Source: Lawsonia intracellularis PHE/MN1-00 (GTDB taxonomy: Bacteria > Desulfobacterota > Desulfovibrionia > Desulfovibrionales > Desulfovibrionaceae). From it: a DNA stretch of 64,000 nt. A model generated the notes under the pieces. It worked only from the letters and a program-made list of their open reading frames with translations, was not told the origin of the DNA and searched no databases. This document shows positions 33,277 to 41,699 of this stretch, one piece after another. Position numbers and translations under genes: made by a program. Where the stretch lies: the NCBI RefSeq assembly GCF_000055945.1, contig NC_008011.1:558001-622000 (forward strand), given 5' to 3'. The stretch's first letter is position 1. Each line of letters begins with the position of its first letter.

Positions 33277-34125
33277 ATGTATATTATTATTGGATACTTT
33301 ATTGTTATTGCTTCCATTATTGGAGGCTACCTTATGGCTAAAGGGAATCTTGCTTTACTCTTTCAACCTGCAGAACTTGTTATCATTATTGGGGCAGCAT
33401 TAGGTGCTTTTTTTGCTTCACAGACGAAATATTCATTTACTCTGGTCATTAAAAATTTATCACACATTTTTGGCGATCCAAACAGTACAAAAATAAAATA
33501 CCTTGAAACACTTGCCCTTCTCTATGGACTTTTCTTAAAAATGAATAGAGAAGGTGTCATTAGTATAGAAAGTGATATAGAAAAACCTGAATCAAGTCCT
33601 ATCTTTAGTAAATACCCTACAATTGTAAAAGATACTAAAGTTGTTGCCTTTATTGCAGATACATTACGAGTTTATCTGACAACAGGTGCACCAGAAGATA
33701 TAGATAACCTCATGGAATCTGACATGAAAATTACACACGAAGAAGAATTATTACCTGCACATTCCATCAGCCATATGGCAGAGTCGCTACCAGGAATGGG
33801 TATTGTTGCTGCAGTATTAGGTGTTGTTATTACCATGGGAAAAATTAATGAGCCTCCAGAAGTCCTTGGGCATTATATTGGAGCAGCTTTGGTTGGTACA
33901 TTTATAGGTATTCTTTTCTGTTATGGTTTTTTTGGACCTATGGGTTCAAAGCTTGAAACCTCTGCAGAAGAAGCACATTTTTATTATAATTCCATTAAAG
34001 AAGCTGTTGCAGCTGCTATCCGAGGTTCTACACCAATGATAGCAGTAGAATATGGAAGACGTGCCATACCTAATACATTTCGTCCATCATTTTCGGAAAT
34101 GGAAGAACGTCTAAAAACAGGATAA
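33277..34125 (+). CDS. motA: Flagellar stator protein MotA, first copy
   Basis: Proton-conducting stator subunit that drives the flagellar motor with MotB. The 282 residues give four hydrophobic segments: an N-terminal one (IIIGYFIVIASIIGGYLMA), a second near PAELVIIIGAALGAFF, and two near MGIVAAVLGVVITMG and LVGTFIGILFCYGFF. The cytoplasmic loop between the second and third carries charged residues as in E. coli MotA, and the C-terminal tail (RRAIPNTFRPSFSEMEERL) is typical. MotB follows after 44 bases, so they form an operon. A second, differently built stator pair is at 38408-39887. Confidence 0.93.
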   Translation: MYIIIGYFIVIASIIGGYLMAKGNLALLFQPAELVIIIGAALGAFFASQTKYSFTLVIKNLSHIFGDPNSTKIKYLETLALLYGLFLKMNREGVISIESDIEKPESSPIFSKYPTIVKDTKVVAFIADTLRVYLTTGAPEDIDNLMESDMKITHEEELLPAHSISHMAESLPGMGIVAAVLGVVITMGKINEPPEVLGHYIGAALVGTFIGILFCYGFFGPMGSKLETSAEEAHFYYNSIKEAVAAAIRGSTPMIAVEYGRRAIPNTFRPSFSEMEERLKTG

Positions 34126-34169
34126 CCTCTCTCTAATAAACATTAGTTACATCATTAAAGGAAATATAT

Positions 34170-34883
34170 ATGTCTGGCTCATGGAAAGTGGCTTATGCAG
34201 ACTTTGTTACAGCTATGATGGCTTTCTTTCTACTGATGTGGATTCTTGCAATGACACCCCCTGAGGTTAAAGAAGGTCTTGCTGCATATTTTTCTTCATC
34301 TGATGCTACATTTAAAACACCTGATAGTTCGCCAATCTCTAACAATCCTCTTATCAACCAAATAGATAAACTTGATACTCGACAATTAAAAATTAATGAA
34401 ACAGAACAATCTCATTATGCTCTTGCTAATAAATTAAAAAAAATGTTAATGGCTGATGCTATCCCACAGTCAGCAACAGGAATAAGTGCTGACGATGTTG
34501 GTGTATTATTACGTGTAAATTCTAATTCCACGTTTCTTCCTGGTACAGCAACTCTTACACCCGAAGGGAAAAAAGTTATGGGAACTGTCTTAGCCGTTCT
34601 CCGTGAATATAATCTTTACCTTGTGATACGTGGCCATGCTGATATTGGTGAAATAACAAAAGGCAGCCCTTTTGCTTCTAACTGGGAACTTTCAGGAGCT
34701 CGTGCAGCTGCAGCTGCACAGTATCTTGTAGAGCACGGGATAAAGGCTTCACGAATTCGCTCTGTAGGATATGCAGATACAAGACCTCTAGAACCTAGTT
34801 CTCCTGAAGGAAGTACAAAAAATCGTCGTATAGAATTCTATTTTCATCGGCCAGAAGTTATGTCTTATGGCGTTGTATATTAA
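34170..34883 (+). CDS. motB: Flagellar stator protein MotB, first copy
   Basis: Anchors the stator to peptidoglycan and carries the proton-binding Asp. The protein begins almost at the membrane segment, MSGSWKVAYADFVTAMM, with the key Asp at residue 11 (Asp32 of E. coli). The usual 20-residue cytoplasmic N-terminus is therefore missing, although the ATG has an AAGGA site upstream, so the start is likely right. A plug-like segment (PPEVKEGLAAYF) and an OmpA-type peptidoglycan-binding domain follow (RGHADIGE, ASNWELSGARA, VGYADTRP, KNRRIEF). At 237 residues it is shorter than E. coli MotB (308). Confidence 0.92.
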   Translation: MSGSWKVAYADFVTAMMAFFLLMWILAMTPPEVKEGLAAYFSSSDATFKTPDSSPISNNPLINQIDKLDTRQLKINETEQSHYALANKLKKMLMADAIPQSATGISADDVGVLLRVNSNSTFLPGTATLTPEGKKVMGTVLAVLREYNLYLVIRGHADIGEITKGSPFASNWELSGARAAAAAQYLVEHGIKASRIRSVGYADTRPLEPSSPEGSTKNRRIEFYFHRPEVMSYGVVY

Positions 34884-34909
34884 TAGCATTCTTAAAAGGG
34901 AAAAAATTC

Positions 34910-36616
34910 CTAACGTGAAGACTGGATTGAAATAAATGTGTCATGAAGACTAACTAACCTTCCATAATTTTTTCGTATTTCATATCCTGCAGGTGTCAAT
35001 TCTTTTTTTGGATTCTCAATATAAGTACGTCTTAAGTATCTATCATCTAATATTGTTTCTATATGGTGAATAACAGTAGCTGTAATTTGATCAAAATATG
35101 TTACAAGCTCAAACTTTAATTCTCTTAAAATTTTTACAGCTTCTAACAACATTTTATTATAACTAATTCTCACTCCTTTAACATTTCGTGACATAATATC
35201 TTCTAGATGTTTGACCATACGTGCTTGGCGAATATACGCATATTTATTCATTACCTCATGGTAAAGGTCACCATATTCTTCAAATAAATCTTTATGGTTT
35301 GGTGCATGAAGATAACCTTCTAAAATTTTTACCATTGAAGTAAAGAATTCATCACTATAGCTAACAAGTCGTCGTTGATTTTTTGAAAGCCATGCAAATA
35401 AAAATTTAAGTCGTTTTTCTTCTGTTTCTGTGTTTTCTATCAACTCATTACGTTTATAAACTATACGTCCAACATATTCACCACGGACAATATCATTTAA
35501 GTGCAAAATAATTGTGCTAGTATCTTTTATAATATTAACATCTTCTAATATTTCACCTGTTAAAGGATGAATAATTTCTTGACTCTCAACAGAAAGTGCA
35601 CGCTCTTGCCTAACATTATCATGATTATAGCGATGTTGTTTATATTTGATACGAATAATGGCAATATAATTCTTTGGATCAACAAAATAACTTCCCTTTG
35701 AAAGACGTTCTATAACTTCTTTCTGACCAGGCTCAACACGAATAAGCGCAACCTTTTCAACTCTGGGGTATAATCTGTTACCTCCATTATTCCATATTGT
35801 TGTTATTACTCTATCAGATTGACCTAACACTCTAACCATAAAATGTTCACCCATTTTATGAAGACGGCGAGAGAATAAAGCAGCTGATGTTCTACGCTCA
35901 GAAGCAACAGGAAAGCCATAAAGTTCCATCAAAAACTGATATACAAATAGTCTGTTTTGCTCATAAAGGCTGTTATTACCAAGCTGAAACTTACGAATTT
36001 TAAGGCCATATCGTTTTATTTCACCATCTATATCTGAAGGGAATGACCCAAATATTCCAGCAAGATAATAGTATCCTAGTGGATCTGTAGCAAATACATG
36101 AGCTCGATCCATATGACATAAGTATGGAAGGATTGCTGGATAATAATCCAAAGAAGATATGTCTACATGTTGAAAGCGTTGTTTAAAAGCATCTTGATTG
36201 TTTTTAGGTAACCGAGTTAAAAATGTCTGTATATTATGAGCAATACACTTTAACTCTGCTTCTTTTTCCTCTTTTCCAGGGATAGAATTTAATGGATCAC
36301 ATGAATGTAAAATATCATATTGGAAAATTTCATTAAAACTTTCAAGAGGACGGGCAAAGGCTACCATCGAAAATCCTGGTAACTCTTTATATTCTAAAAG
36401 TTCTGCTTCAAAAGAAGGTAATAATTCTCTATGTTCAATTAAAGGATATTGTGGCTGTGTGCTCCACTCTTTTAACAGGCAAAATTTTATTTGTACAAAA
36501 TCAAGGTAATGCTTAAATGTCTCAAGATTATCAATATCAATCTTGCAAGAAAAACAATCAACATCTTTCCATGGAAACGCTCCCTGGCTAAATGCTTTTT
36601 CCCACAAAAACGACAT
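34910..36616 (-). CDS. Conserved-looking 568-residue protein, function unknown
   Basis: I do not recognise this protein. It is large, soluble, rich in charged and aromatic residues, with no signal peptide or membrane span and no obvious nucleotide-binding, metal or catalytic motif. The N-terminal half has WKDVDCFSCKIDI, SDRVITTIW and NRLYPRVEKVALIRVEPGQ; the C-terminal half is helical (from about residue 400), with LFEEYGDLYHEVMNKYAYI and RELKFELVTYFDQ. The ATG at 36616 is preferred. It sits between the first stator pair (tail to tail, 26-base gap) and an MFS gene transcribed in the same direction. Codon use and an uninterrupted length support a real gene. Confidence 0.75.
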   Translation of the reverse strand: MSFLWEKAFSQGAFPWKDVDCFSCKIDIDNLETFKHYLDFVQIKFCLLKEWSTQPQYPLIEHRELLPSFEAELLEYKELPGFSMVAFARPLESFNEIFQYDILHSCDPLNSIPGKEEKEAELKCIAHNIQTFLTRLPKNNQDAFKQRFQHVDISSLDYYPAILPYLCHMDRAHVFATDPLGYYYLAGIFGSFPSDIDGEIKRYGLKIRKFQLGNNSLYEQNRLFVYQFLMELYGFPVASERRTSAALFSRRLHKMGEHFMVRVLGQSDRVITTIWNNGGNRLYPRVEKVALIRVEPGQKEVIERLSKGSYFVDPKNYIAIIRIKYKQHRYNHDNVRQERALSVESQEIIHPLTGEILEDVNIIKDTSTIILHLNDIVRGEYVGRIVYKRNELIENTETEEKRLKFLFAWLSKNQRRLVSYSDEFFTSMVKILEGYLHAPNHKDLFEEYGDLYHEVMNKYAYIRQARMVKHLEDIMSRNVKGVRISYNKMLLEAVKILRELKFELVTYFDQITATVIHHIETILDDRYLRRTYIENPKKELTPAGYEIRKNYGRLVSLHDTFISIQSSR

Positions 36617-36906
36617 TATTATCTCTCCAACTTATCTATATCTTTAACTTATCTTATATATAATAAATATCCTTTTTCTTCAACTAGCTAGTAGTATAAT
36701 AAATGTATTCTTATCTTGTATAAAAAATGTATTCACTAAATATACTATAAAAAATGAGTACAACGTATTATCAACAGACTATGTTTATTGATTTATATAA
36801 AAGTACATAATTACTCTTTTAAGAATGATCAGCATAACACTAAAAAGAAAAAAGAAATTTTTAACGAGAACTAACTGTTATGTATTCCTACCAGTAGGCT
36901 ATTATA

Positions 36907-38061
36907 TCAAATAGTATTAAACTTCTTTCTTACAATAAAGAGTACAATAGATATTATAAGGATAGAAAATAGTACCCCTAAGATGTAAGGTCCATGCCAT
37001 CCCCAAAGTGTCCAAGCTAACCCAAAGATTAAAGGTGATACACTTTGACTAAATCTGAATATGCTTCCATTTACAGCCATAACTGCAGCTCTATTATTTG
37101 TAGGCGCTAAAATAGCAATGCGTTCAGCAACAATTGGTAAAGTAATACCCTGAGCAAGACCTTCAAAAATTAAAGGGACGATCATCCACTTCATACTTGG
37201 CATTATAATAAATGAAAATTGAGCCAAAAAATACCCAAAACCTGCCATAAGTAGTAATATATTAAACTGAACATGATTATTCAACCATCCTAAACTAAAA
37301 GCACTCATTCCAATACCTATAGCAAGTATAATAAAAATATTTCCTATTTCTGCAGGTGATACATAAAAACGTATATGTGCCATCATAGGGAAATATGTAT
37401 TCACAGGGCCGTAATAAATACAATAAGATAAAAAAGTTAAACTAAATAATATTAATGCTTTCTGGTTAGTGATAATCTCCTTTGTATCTATAAAATACTT
37501 TTTCCACTTAACTGAGCTACTTCCTTTAACTAGGGGAAGGTAAAAACTAAGCCAAGCAACAGGAAAAGCAAGGATACTTACCCAAAACGGAGCATGCCAA
37601 ACAATTTCGCCTAAAAGCCCACCTACAGTAGGGAAAATAGCAATACCAATACTTGCTACAGCTGAAATTTGGCCCATAATTTTTGGAAGATCTTCTTTAT
37701 GATACATATCAGCTGGCAAGGTAGCATATAATACTCCAATAACGCCCCCTCCCATGCCCTGAATAACACGAAATATAATTAGCATAGTAAAATTAAGAGA
37801 AAAGGCACATAATAACCCACCTATTCCAAAAAGAAGGACACCAGGGACTAAAACAGCTTTCCTTCCAAGTCTATCTGCTAAAACTCCTGCAATAAGAGCC
37901 ATAATGATACCAGGAGATGTATAAGCAACTGTAACCCAACTAACTTGCTCTGTAGTTAACATAAAACGTTGAGCAATAGCAGGCAATACAGGTAAAGGAA
38001 TAGTCACTCCCATAACAACTAATAAAGATATACTAAAAAAAAGCACTTTATATTTTATCAA
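36907..38061 (-). CDS. MFS transporter
   Basis: A 384-residue major facilitator superfamily permease, 12 transmembrane helices by pattern. The helix 2-3 loop GVLADRLGRKAVL is the family signature, followed by the motif R-x-x-Q-G-x-G-G (FRVIQGMGGGVIGVLYA), which is characteristic of drug:proton antiporters of the DHA group, with WVTVAYTSP in helix 2. This suggests efflux of a drug or metabolite, but the substrate is not readable from sequence. It lies downstream of and in the opposite direction to the second stator pair, with a very AT-rich spacer. The ATG at 38061 is a normal start. Confidence 0.88.
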   Translation of the reverse strand: MIKYKVLFFSISLLVVMGVTIPLPVLPAIAQRFMLTTEQVSWVTVAYTSPGIIMALIAGVLADRLGRKAVLVPGVLLFGIGGLLCAFSLNFTMLIIFRVIQGMGGGVIGVLYATLPADMYHKEDLPKIMGQISAVASIGIAIFPTVGGLLGEIVWHAPFWVSILAFPVAWLSFYLPLVKGSSSVKWKKYFIDTKEIITNQKALILFSLTFLSYCIYYGPVNTYFPMMAHIRFYVSPAEIGNIFIILAIGIGMSAFSLGWLNNHVQFNILLLMAGFGYFLAQFSFIIMPSMKWMIVPLIFEGLAQGITLPIVAERIAILAPTNNRAAVMAVNGSIFRFSQSVSPLIFGLAWTLWGWHGPYILGVLFSILIISIVLFIVRKKFNTI

Positions 38062-38407
38062 AACTATTATCTCCTATAGTATATTACTATGATATTTATA
38101 TATTATATAAAATAATATAACAGATAGTACTGTATAATATATATGTTATTTTAACAATAAATATTATAAAAATAAAAAATAATACGATATTACTAACATA
38201 TTGATATAAGTAAAAAATATTTATTATTATCATAATTCTATACTTAATTATAAATAAGTATAATATATCTTGAGTTAATACTAATTAATATATTACTATT
38301 ATATAATAGTATATCCTCTGTATATTATAGCATAAAGTTAGTTAACAGTTTATACATATAGTTATAAATTGTTTTGCAGAAGTATTATTTCTATATGGGG
38401 TCCTCAA
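38062..38407. other. Intergenic, 346 bases, divergent
   Basis: Extremely AT-rich spacer between the divergent MFS and second motA genes. Many possible -10 hexamers exist, none distinctive. I found no flagellar sigma-28 type signature. No gene. Confidence 0.45.
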
Positions 38408-39160
38408 ATGGATATAGCTACGTTACTAGGGATTGTATTTGGTTTTACCCTTGTGCTGGTTGCTATTTTTATAGGTCCTGTACCAGGAAAATTTATTCAT
38501 GTTCCTAGTATGATTATTGTTTTTGGTGGAGTAAGCGCATCAATTTTAATATCTTTTCCGTTTGAAGATGTTCGTCAAGCCATTTCTGCAGGAGTCAAAG
38601 CTTTCTCTTCAAAAAAAACAAAAGCTTCTGACGTAGTAACAACAATGGTCAAAATTGCCGAAATTAGTCGTAGGGAAGGAACACTTGCTCTTGAACGTAT
38701 TCAAACAGATAATCCACTTTTAAAAAAAGCAACACAACTCATTGCAGATAATGCAGACCCCTCTCTAATCCATGACACAGTAGCTATAGAAATTGCATCA
38801 TTAAAACGAAGACATAAAGTTGGCATTAATGTATTCCAAAAATTAGGCTATCTTGGGCTAGCATTTGGAATGATAGGAACACTTATTGGGCTTGTACAAA
38901 TGTTAGCAACAATGAATGATCCTTCAGAATTAGGAGAAGGTATGGCTGTAGCTATATTAACTACATTTTATGGATCTATTATAGCAAATCTTGTTTTTAT
39001 CCCTATTGCTGACAAACTTAAAGCAAAATCTCTACAAGAAGAACTTATTCTATTTATTATTTTTGAAGGTGCTAAATCTATTTTAGAGAATAATAATCCT
39101 AAACTTGTTTATGAAAAACTTTCATCTTTTTTACCACCAAAGGAGAGAATTCGTGCTTGA
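38408..39160 (+). CDS. MotA-like stator protein, second copy
   Basis: A 250-residue MotA/PomA homologue. I use ATG 38408, with GGGG at 38397-38400, over the upstream TTG frame. It has four hydrophobic segments: LLGIVFGFTLVLVAIFIGP, VPSMIIVFGGVSASILI, LGYLGLAFGMIGTLIGLV and a segment near AILTTFYGSIIANLVFIP. The soluble loop (VTTMVKIAEISRREG) is typical of PomA-type stators, and the two central motifs differ clearly from the first MotA in this window. The stop overlaps the GTG of the next gene by eight bases. Whether it uses protons or sodium ions cannot be told with certainty. Confidence 0.88.
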   Translation: MDIATLLGIVFGFTLVLVAIFIGPVPGKFIHVPSMIIVFGGVSASILISFPFEDVRQAISAGVKAFSSKKTKASDVVTTMVKIAEISRREGTLALERIQTDNPLLKKATQLIADNADPSLIHDTVAIEIASLKRRHKVGINVFQKLGYLGLAFGMIGTLIGLVQMLATMNDPSELGEGMAVAILTTFYGSIIANLVFIPIADKLKAKSLQEELILFIIFEGAKSILENNNPKLVYEKLSSFLPPKERIRA

Positions 39161-39887
39161 TACCTCATTACTTTCAGATGACGATGATGATAAAAATGAT
39201 GGTTGGCTTACAGTCTTCTGTGATATTTCTCTGCTCCTTCTCACATTTTTTATTTTAATTCTCTCTATGTCTAGCCTTGATAAAGAAAAATTTGATAGCT
39301 CCTTTAGTGCAATTAGAGATACCTTTGGTGGAGATCAACAAAAAAACATTACAACTAAACAAACTATAAAAGAGTCAGAAGTAGCAGACTTCTTAAAACT
39401 TCGTGAAGAAATGATTGCTGCTCAAAAAAATACATTTGATGCTATTAGAAGCTTCATTACAGAGCATGCCCTAGGAGATAACATAAAGGCTACTTTCGAC
39501 AATGGGATCATTACATTAAGGTTGCCTGATGAAGTTCTATTTGCACCTGGCTCAGAGCAACTTACACCTCAAGGAGAAAAGGCTTTATCGCAGCTTCGTG
39601 ATCTATTTCTTAAGAATCGTGAGCAATCTATTAATATTAAAGGATATACAGATAATTCGTCTGTATCTGAAGGTGCACGCTTTCACAATAACTGGGAATT
39701 ATCAGCGCTTAGGGCGGTTAATGTCCTTAGGAAGCTTCTCCAAGGGGGGATTGAAGCAACACGGATGACCGCTACAGGTCTTGGTGACCTTGATCCTCTT
39801 GCACCAAATGATACTCCTGAAAATAGAGCACAAAATAGACGTGTAGAATTTACCCTTGAAAGAAAAGTAACCAATCCTTTACAATAA
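39153..39887 (+). CDS. MotB-like stator protein, second copy
   Basis: A 244-residue MotB/PomB homologue starting at GTG 39153 with AGGAG at 39141-39145. A short acidic N-terminus (SDDDDDKNDGW) leads to the single membrane segment TVFCDISLLLLTFFILILSM, with the key Asp in FCDIS. A periplasmic linker then precedes an OmpA-type peptidoglycan-binding domain (FAPGSEQLTPQGEKALSQL, KGYTDNSSV, NNWELSALRAVNVL, GLGDLDPLA, NRRVEF). It is translationally coupled to the second MotA gene. Compared with the first MotB, the N-terminus and linker are different, so this is not a recent duplicate. Confidence 0.9.
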   Translation: MLDTSLLSDDDDDKNDGWLTVFCDISLLLLTFFILILSMSSLDKEKFDSSFSAIRDTFGGDQQKNITTKQTIKESEVADFLKLREEMIAAQKNTFDAIRSFITEHALGDNIKATFDNGIITLRLPDEVLFAPGSEQLTPQGEKALSQLRDLFLKNREQSINIKGYTDNSSVSEGARFHNNWELSALRAVNVLRKLLQGGIEATRMTATGLGDLDPLAPNDTPENRAQNRRVEFTLERKVTNPLQ

Positions 39888-40268
39888 ATATTTATCGACT
39901 TTTCTAGTTAAGGATAATTTCACTATACATAATAAATAATTATAAATTAAAAACTAACTTCTAATTTATTAGCTAACTATATCAACTTGCGTCCTAATCC
40001 TTTTTTAACTATTATATTAGTTTGATGTTTTTTCTTATAGTTCTCAAATTAGCTGTCTATAAAATTTATTGATAGATGACCCCTTTTCATCCTTATAAAG
40101 ATAGTCTAAAAGGTGCTATATAATCTAACTACTTTTCTGAAGTAACTTAATAACTCCTTTTATACACTACCACTATGCAAATGATAACTATAGGAACACG
40201 TTATATAAACGTTACACCACATAGCCACATTACATAAAAGACAAGGAACACGATGGAGGTCTCTGTCT
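39888..40268. other. Intergenic, 381 bases
   Basis: AT-rich. It must contain the promoter of the acetyl-CoA carboxylase cluster; a GGAGG site at 40255-40259 serves the downstream GTG. I see no riboswitch or hairpin of note. Confidence 0.5.
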
Positions 40269-41687
40269 GTGAAAAAAATAAGACATAAAGTCCTAATTGC
40301 TAACCGAGGCGAGATAGCAGTACGTATTGCTCAAGCATGTCGTAAACTAGGACTTGATTTTGTTTGTGTCTATACAGCTGAAGATTTAGCATCTGGTCAT
40401 GTATTGATGGCTAAAGAGTTTGGTACTTCTCAATCATTATACAAAATTGCTTCTTATCATGATGCAAACGAAATTTTATCAATAGCAGATGAGTCAGGAG
40501 CAACGGCTATTCACCCAGGATATGGTTTTTTTGCTGAAGATTTTCGTTTTGCCCGCCGAGTTACAACTCGTACTCGAAATCTTATTTTCATAGGACCATC
40601 ATGGAGAGTCATCCGTGAACTTGGAGACAAAATTAATACAAAACGTCTTGCAAGAAGTTTAAAAGTTCCAACTGTTCCAGGCTCAGACAAACCAATTTAT
40701 GATGAAATGGAAGCAGAAAAAATCGCAAGGATTTTATATAGCTTCCAAGTACAACAAGGCATTCAACGACCCTTAGTCCTTGTAAAGGCCTCTGCAGGCG
40801 GAGGTGGGATGGGTATTGAAGAAGTCTATGATATAGACCAATTTCGTGCGGTATATCGTCGTATCCGTAATTATGCACTACGACAGTTTAAAGATGAAGG
40901 TGTCTTAATTGAACAACGAATTTGTAATTTTAGTCATCTTGAAGTGCAAATTATTGCCGATCAATCTGGCAAAAAACCTGTACACTTTGGAACAAGAAAT
41001 TGTACAATTCAATCTACTGGATTACAAAAACGTATAGAAGTAGCTCCAGGATTTTATCCACAAACAATAAAATACAACTTTAATGCTGCAAAAGTTCTTG
41101 AAGACATTACAAACTATTCTCTTACCATGGCACAAAAAGTAGGCTATAATAATGTTGGAACTTGGGAATGGATTGTAACACACAAAGGGAATCCATTTCT
41201 AATGGAAGTCAATACACGTATCCAAGTCGAAAATGGTGTTTCAGCACGTATTGCTAGAATTCATGGGAAAGACGGTGTTGACCTTATCGCAGAGCAAATT
41301 CGTATAGCTCTTGGCGAACCTTTAGGATATACTCAAAATGATATATCATTTGAAGGAGTTGGAATTGAATATCGACTTATTGCTGAAGATCCTGACTGTA
41401 AATTTACACCATGGGTAGGTTGTATTGATACTTTTTCATGGAAAGATCAACCATGGCTTACCATGCATACTCATGTTCCTACAAACAAACCTTATGAAAT
41501 TCCTGTAGAATTTGATCCTAACCTTGCTTTAGCTATTATTTGGGGAAAAGATCTTGCTGAAGCCCAACAACGTGGCCTGAAATTTCTTAACCAACTATCA
41601 TTAAAAGGGAAAAATCAACAGGGAGAGACATTAAAGTCAAACATACAATTCCTTAAATCAAATACAGAACGTATCCTCCAATTTTAA
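40269..41687 (+). CDS. Biotin carboxylase-like subunit of acyl-CoA carboxylase
   Basis: Carboxylates biotin with ATP and bicarbonate in the first step of malonyl-CoA synthesis (AccC role). The GTG at 40269 follows GGAGG. Family motifs: IANRGEIAVRIAQACRKLG, AIHPGYGFFAE, GDKINTKRLA, the ATP-grasp loop KASAGGGGMGI, the substrate region EQRI..SHLEVQII, and VNTRIQVENGVSARI near the end. At 472 residues it is near the usual 450. The neighbour is an AccA-AccD fusion, then a biotinyl-like protein lacking the biotin lysine, so this is probably an acyl-CoA carboxylase operon. No accB with EAMKM is in the window. A pyruvate carboxylase-type subunit is the main alternative. Confidence 0.85.
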   Translation: MKKIRHKVLIANRGEIAVRIAQACRKLGLDFVCVYTAEDLASGHVLMAKEFGTSQSLYKIASYHDANEILSIADESGATAIHPGYGFFAEDFRFARRVTTRTRNLIFIGPSWRVIRELGDKINTKRLARSLKVPTVPGSDKPIYDEMEAEKIARILYSFQVQQGIQRPLVLVKASAGGGGMGIEEVYDIDQFRAVYRRIRNYALRQFKDEGVLIEQRICNFSHLEVQIIADQSGKKPVHFGTRNCTIQSTGLQKRIEVAPGFYPQTIKYNFNAAKVLEDITNYSLTMAQKVGYNNVGTWEWIVTHKGNPFLMEVNTRIQVENGVSARIARIHGKDGVDLIAEQIRIALGEPLGYTQNDISFEGVGIEYRLIAEDPDCKFTPWVGCIDTFSWKDQPWLTMHTHVPTNKPYEIPVEFDPNLALAIIWGKDLAEAQQRGLKFLNQLSLKGKNQQGETLKSNIQFLKSNTERILQF

Positions 41688-41699
41688 TTGAGTACATCT

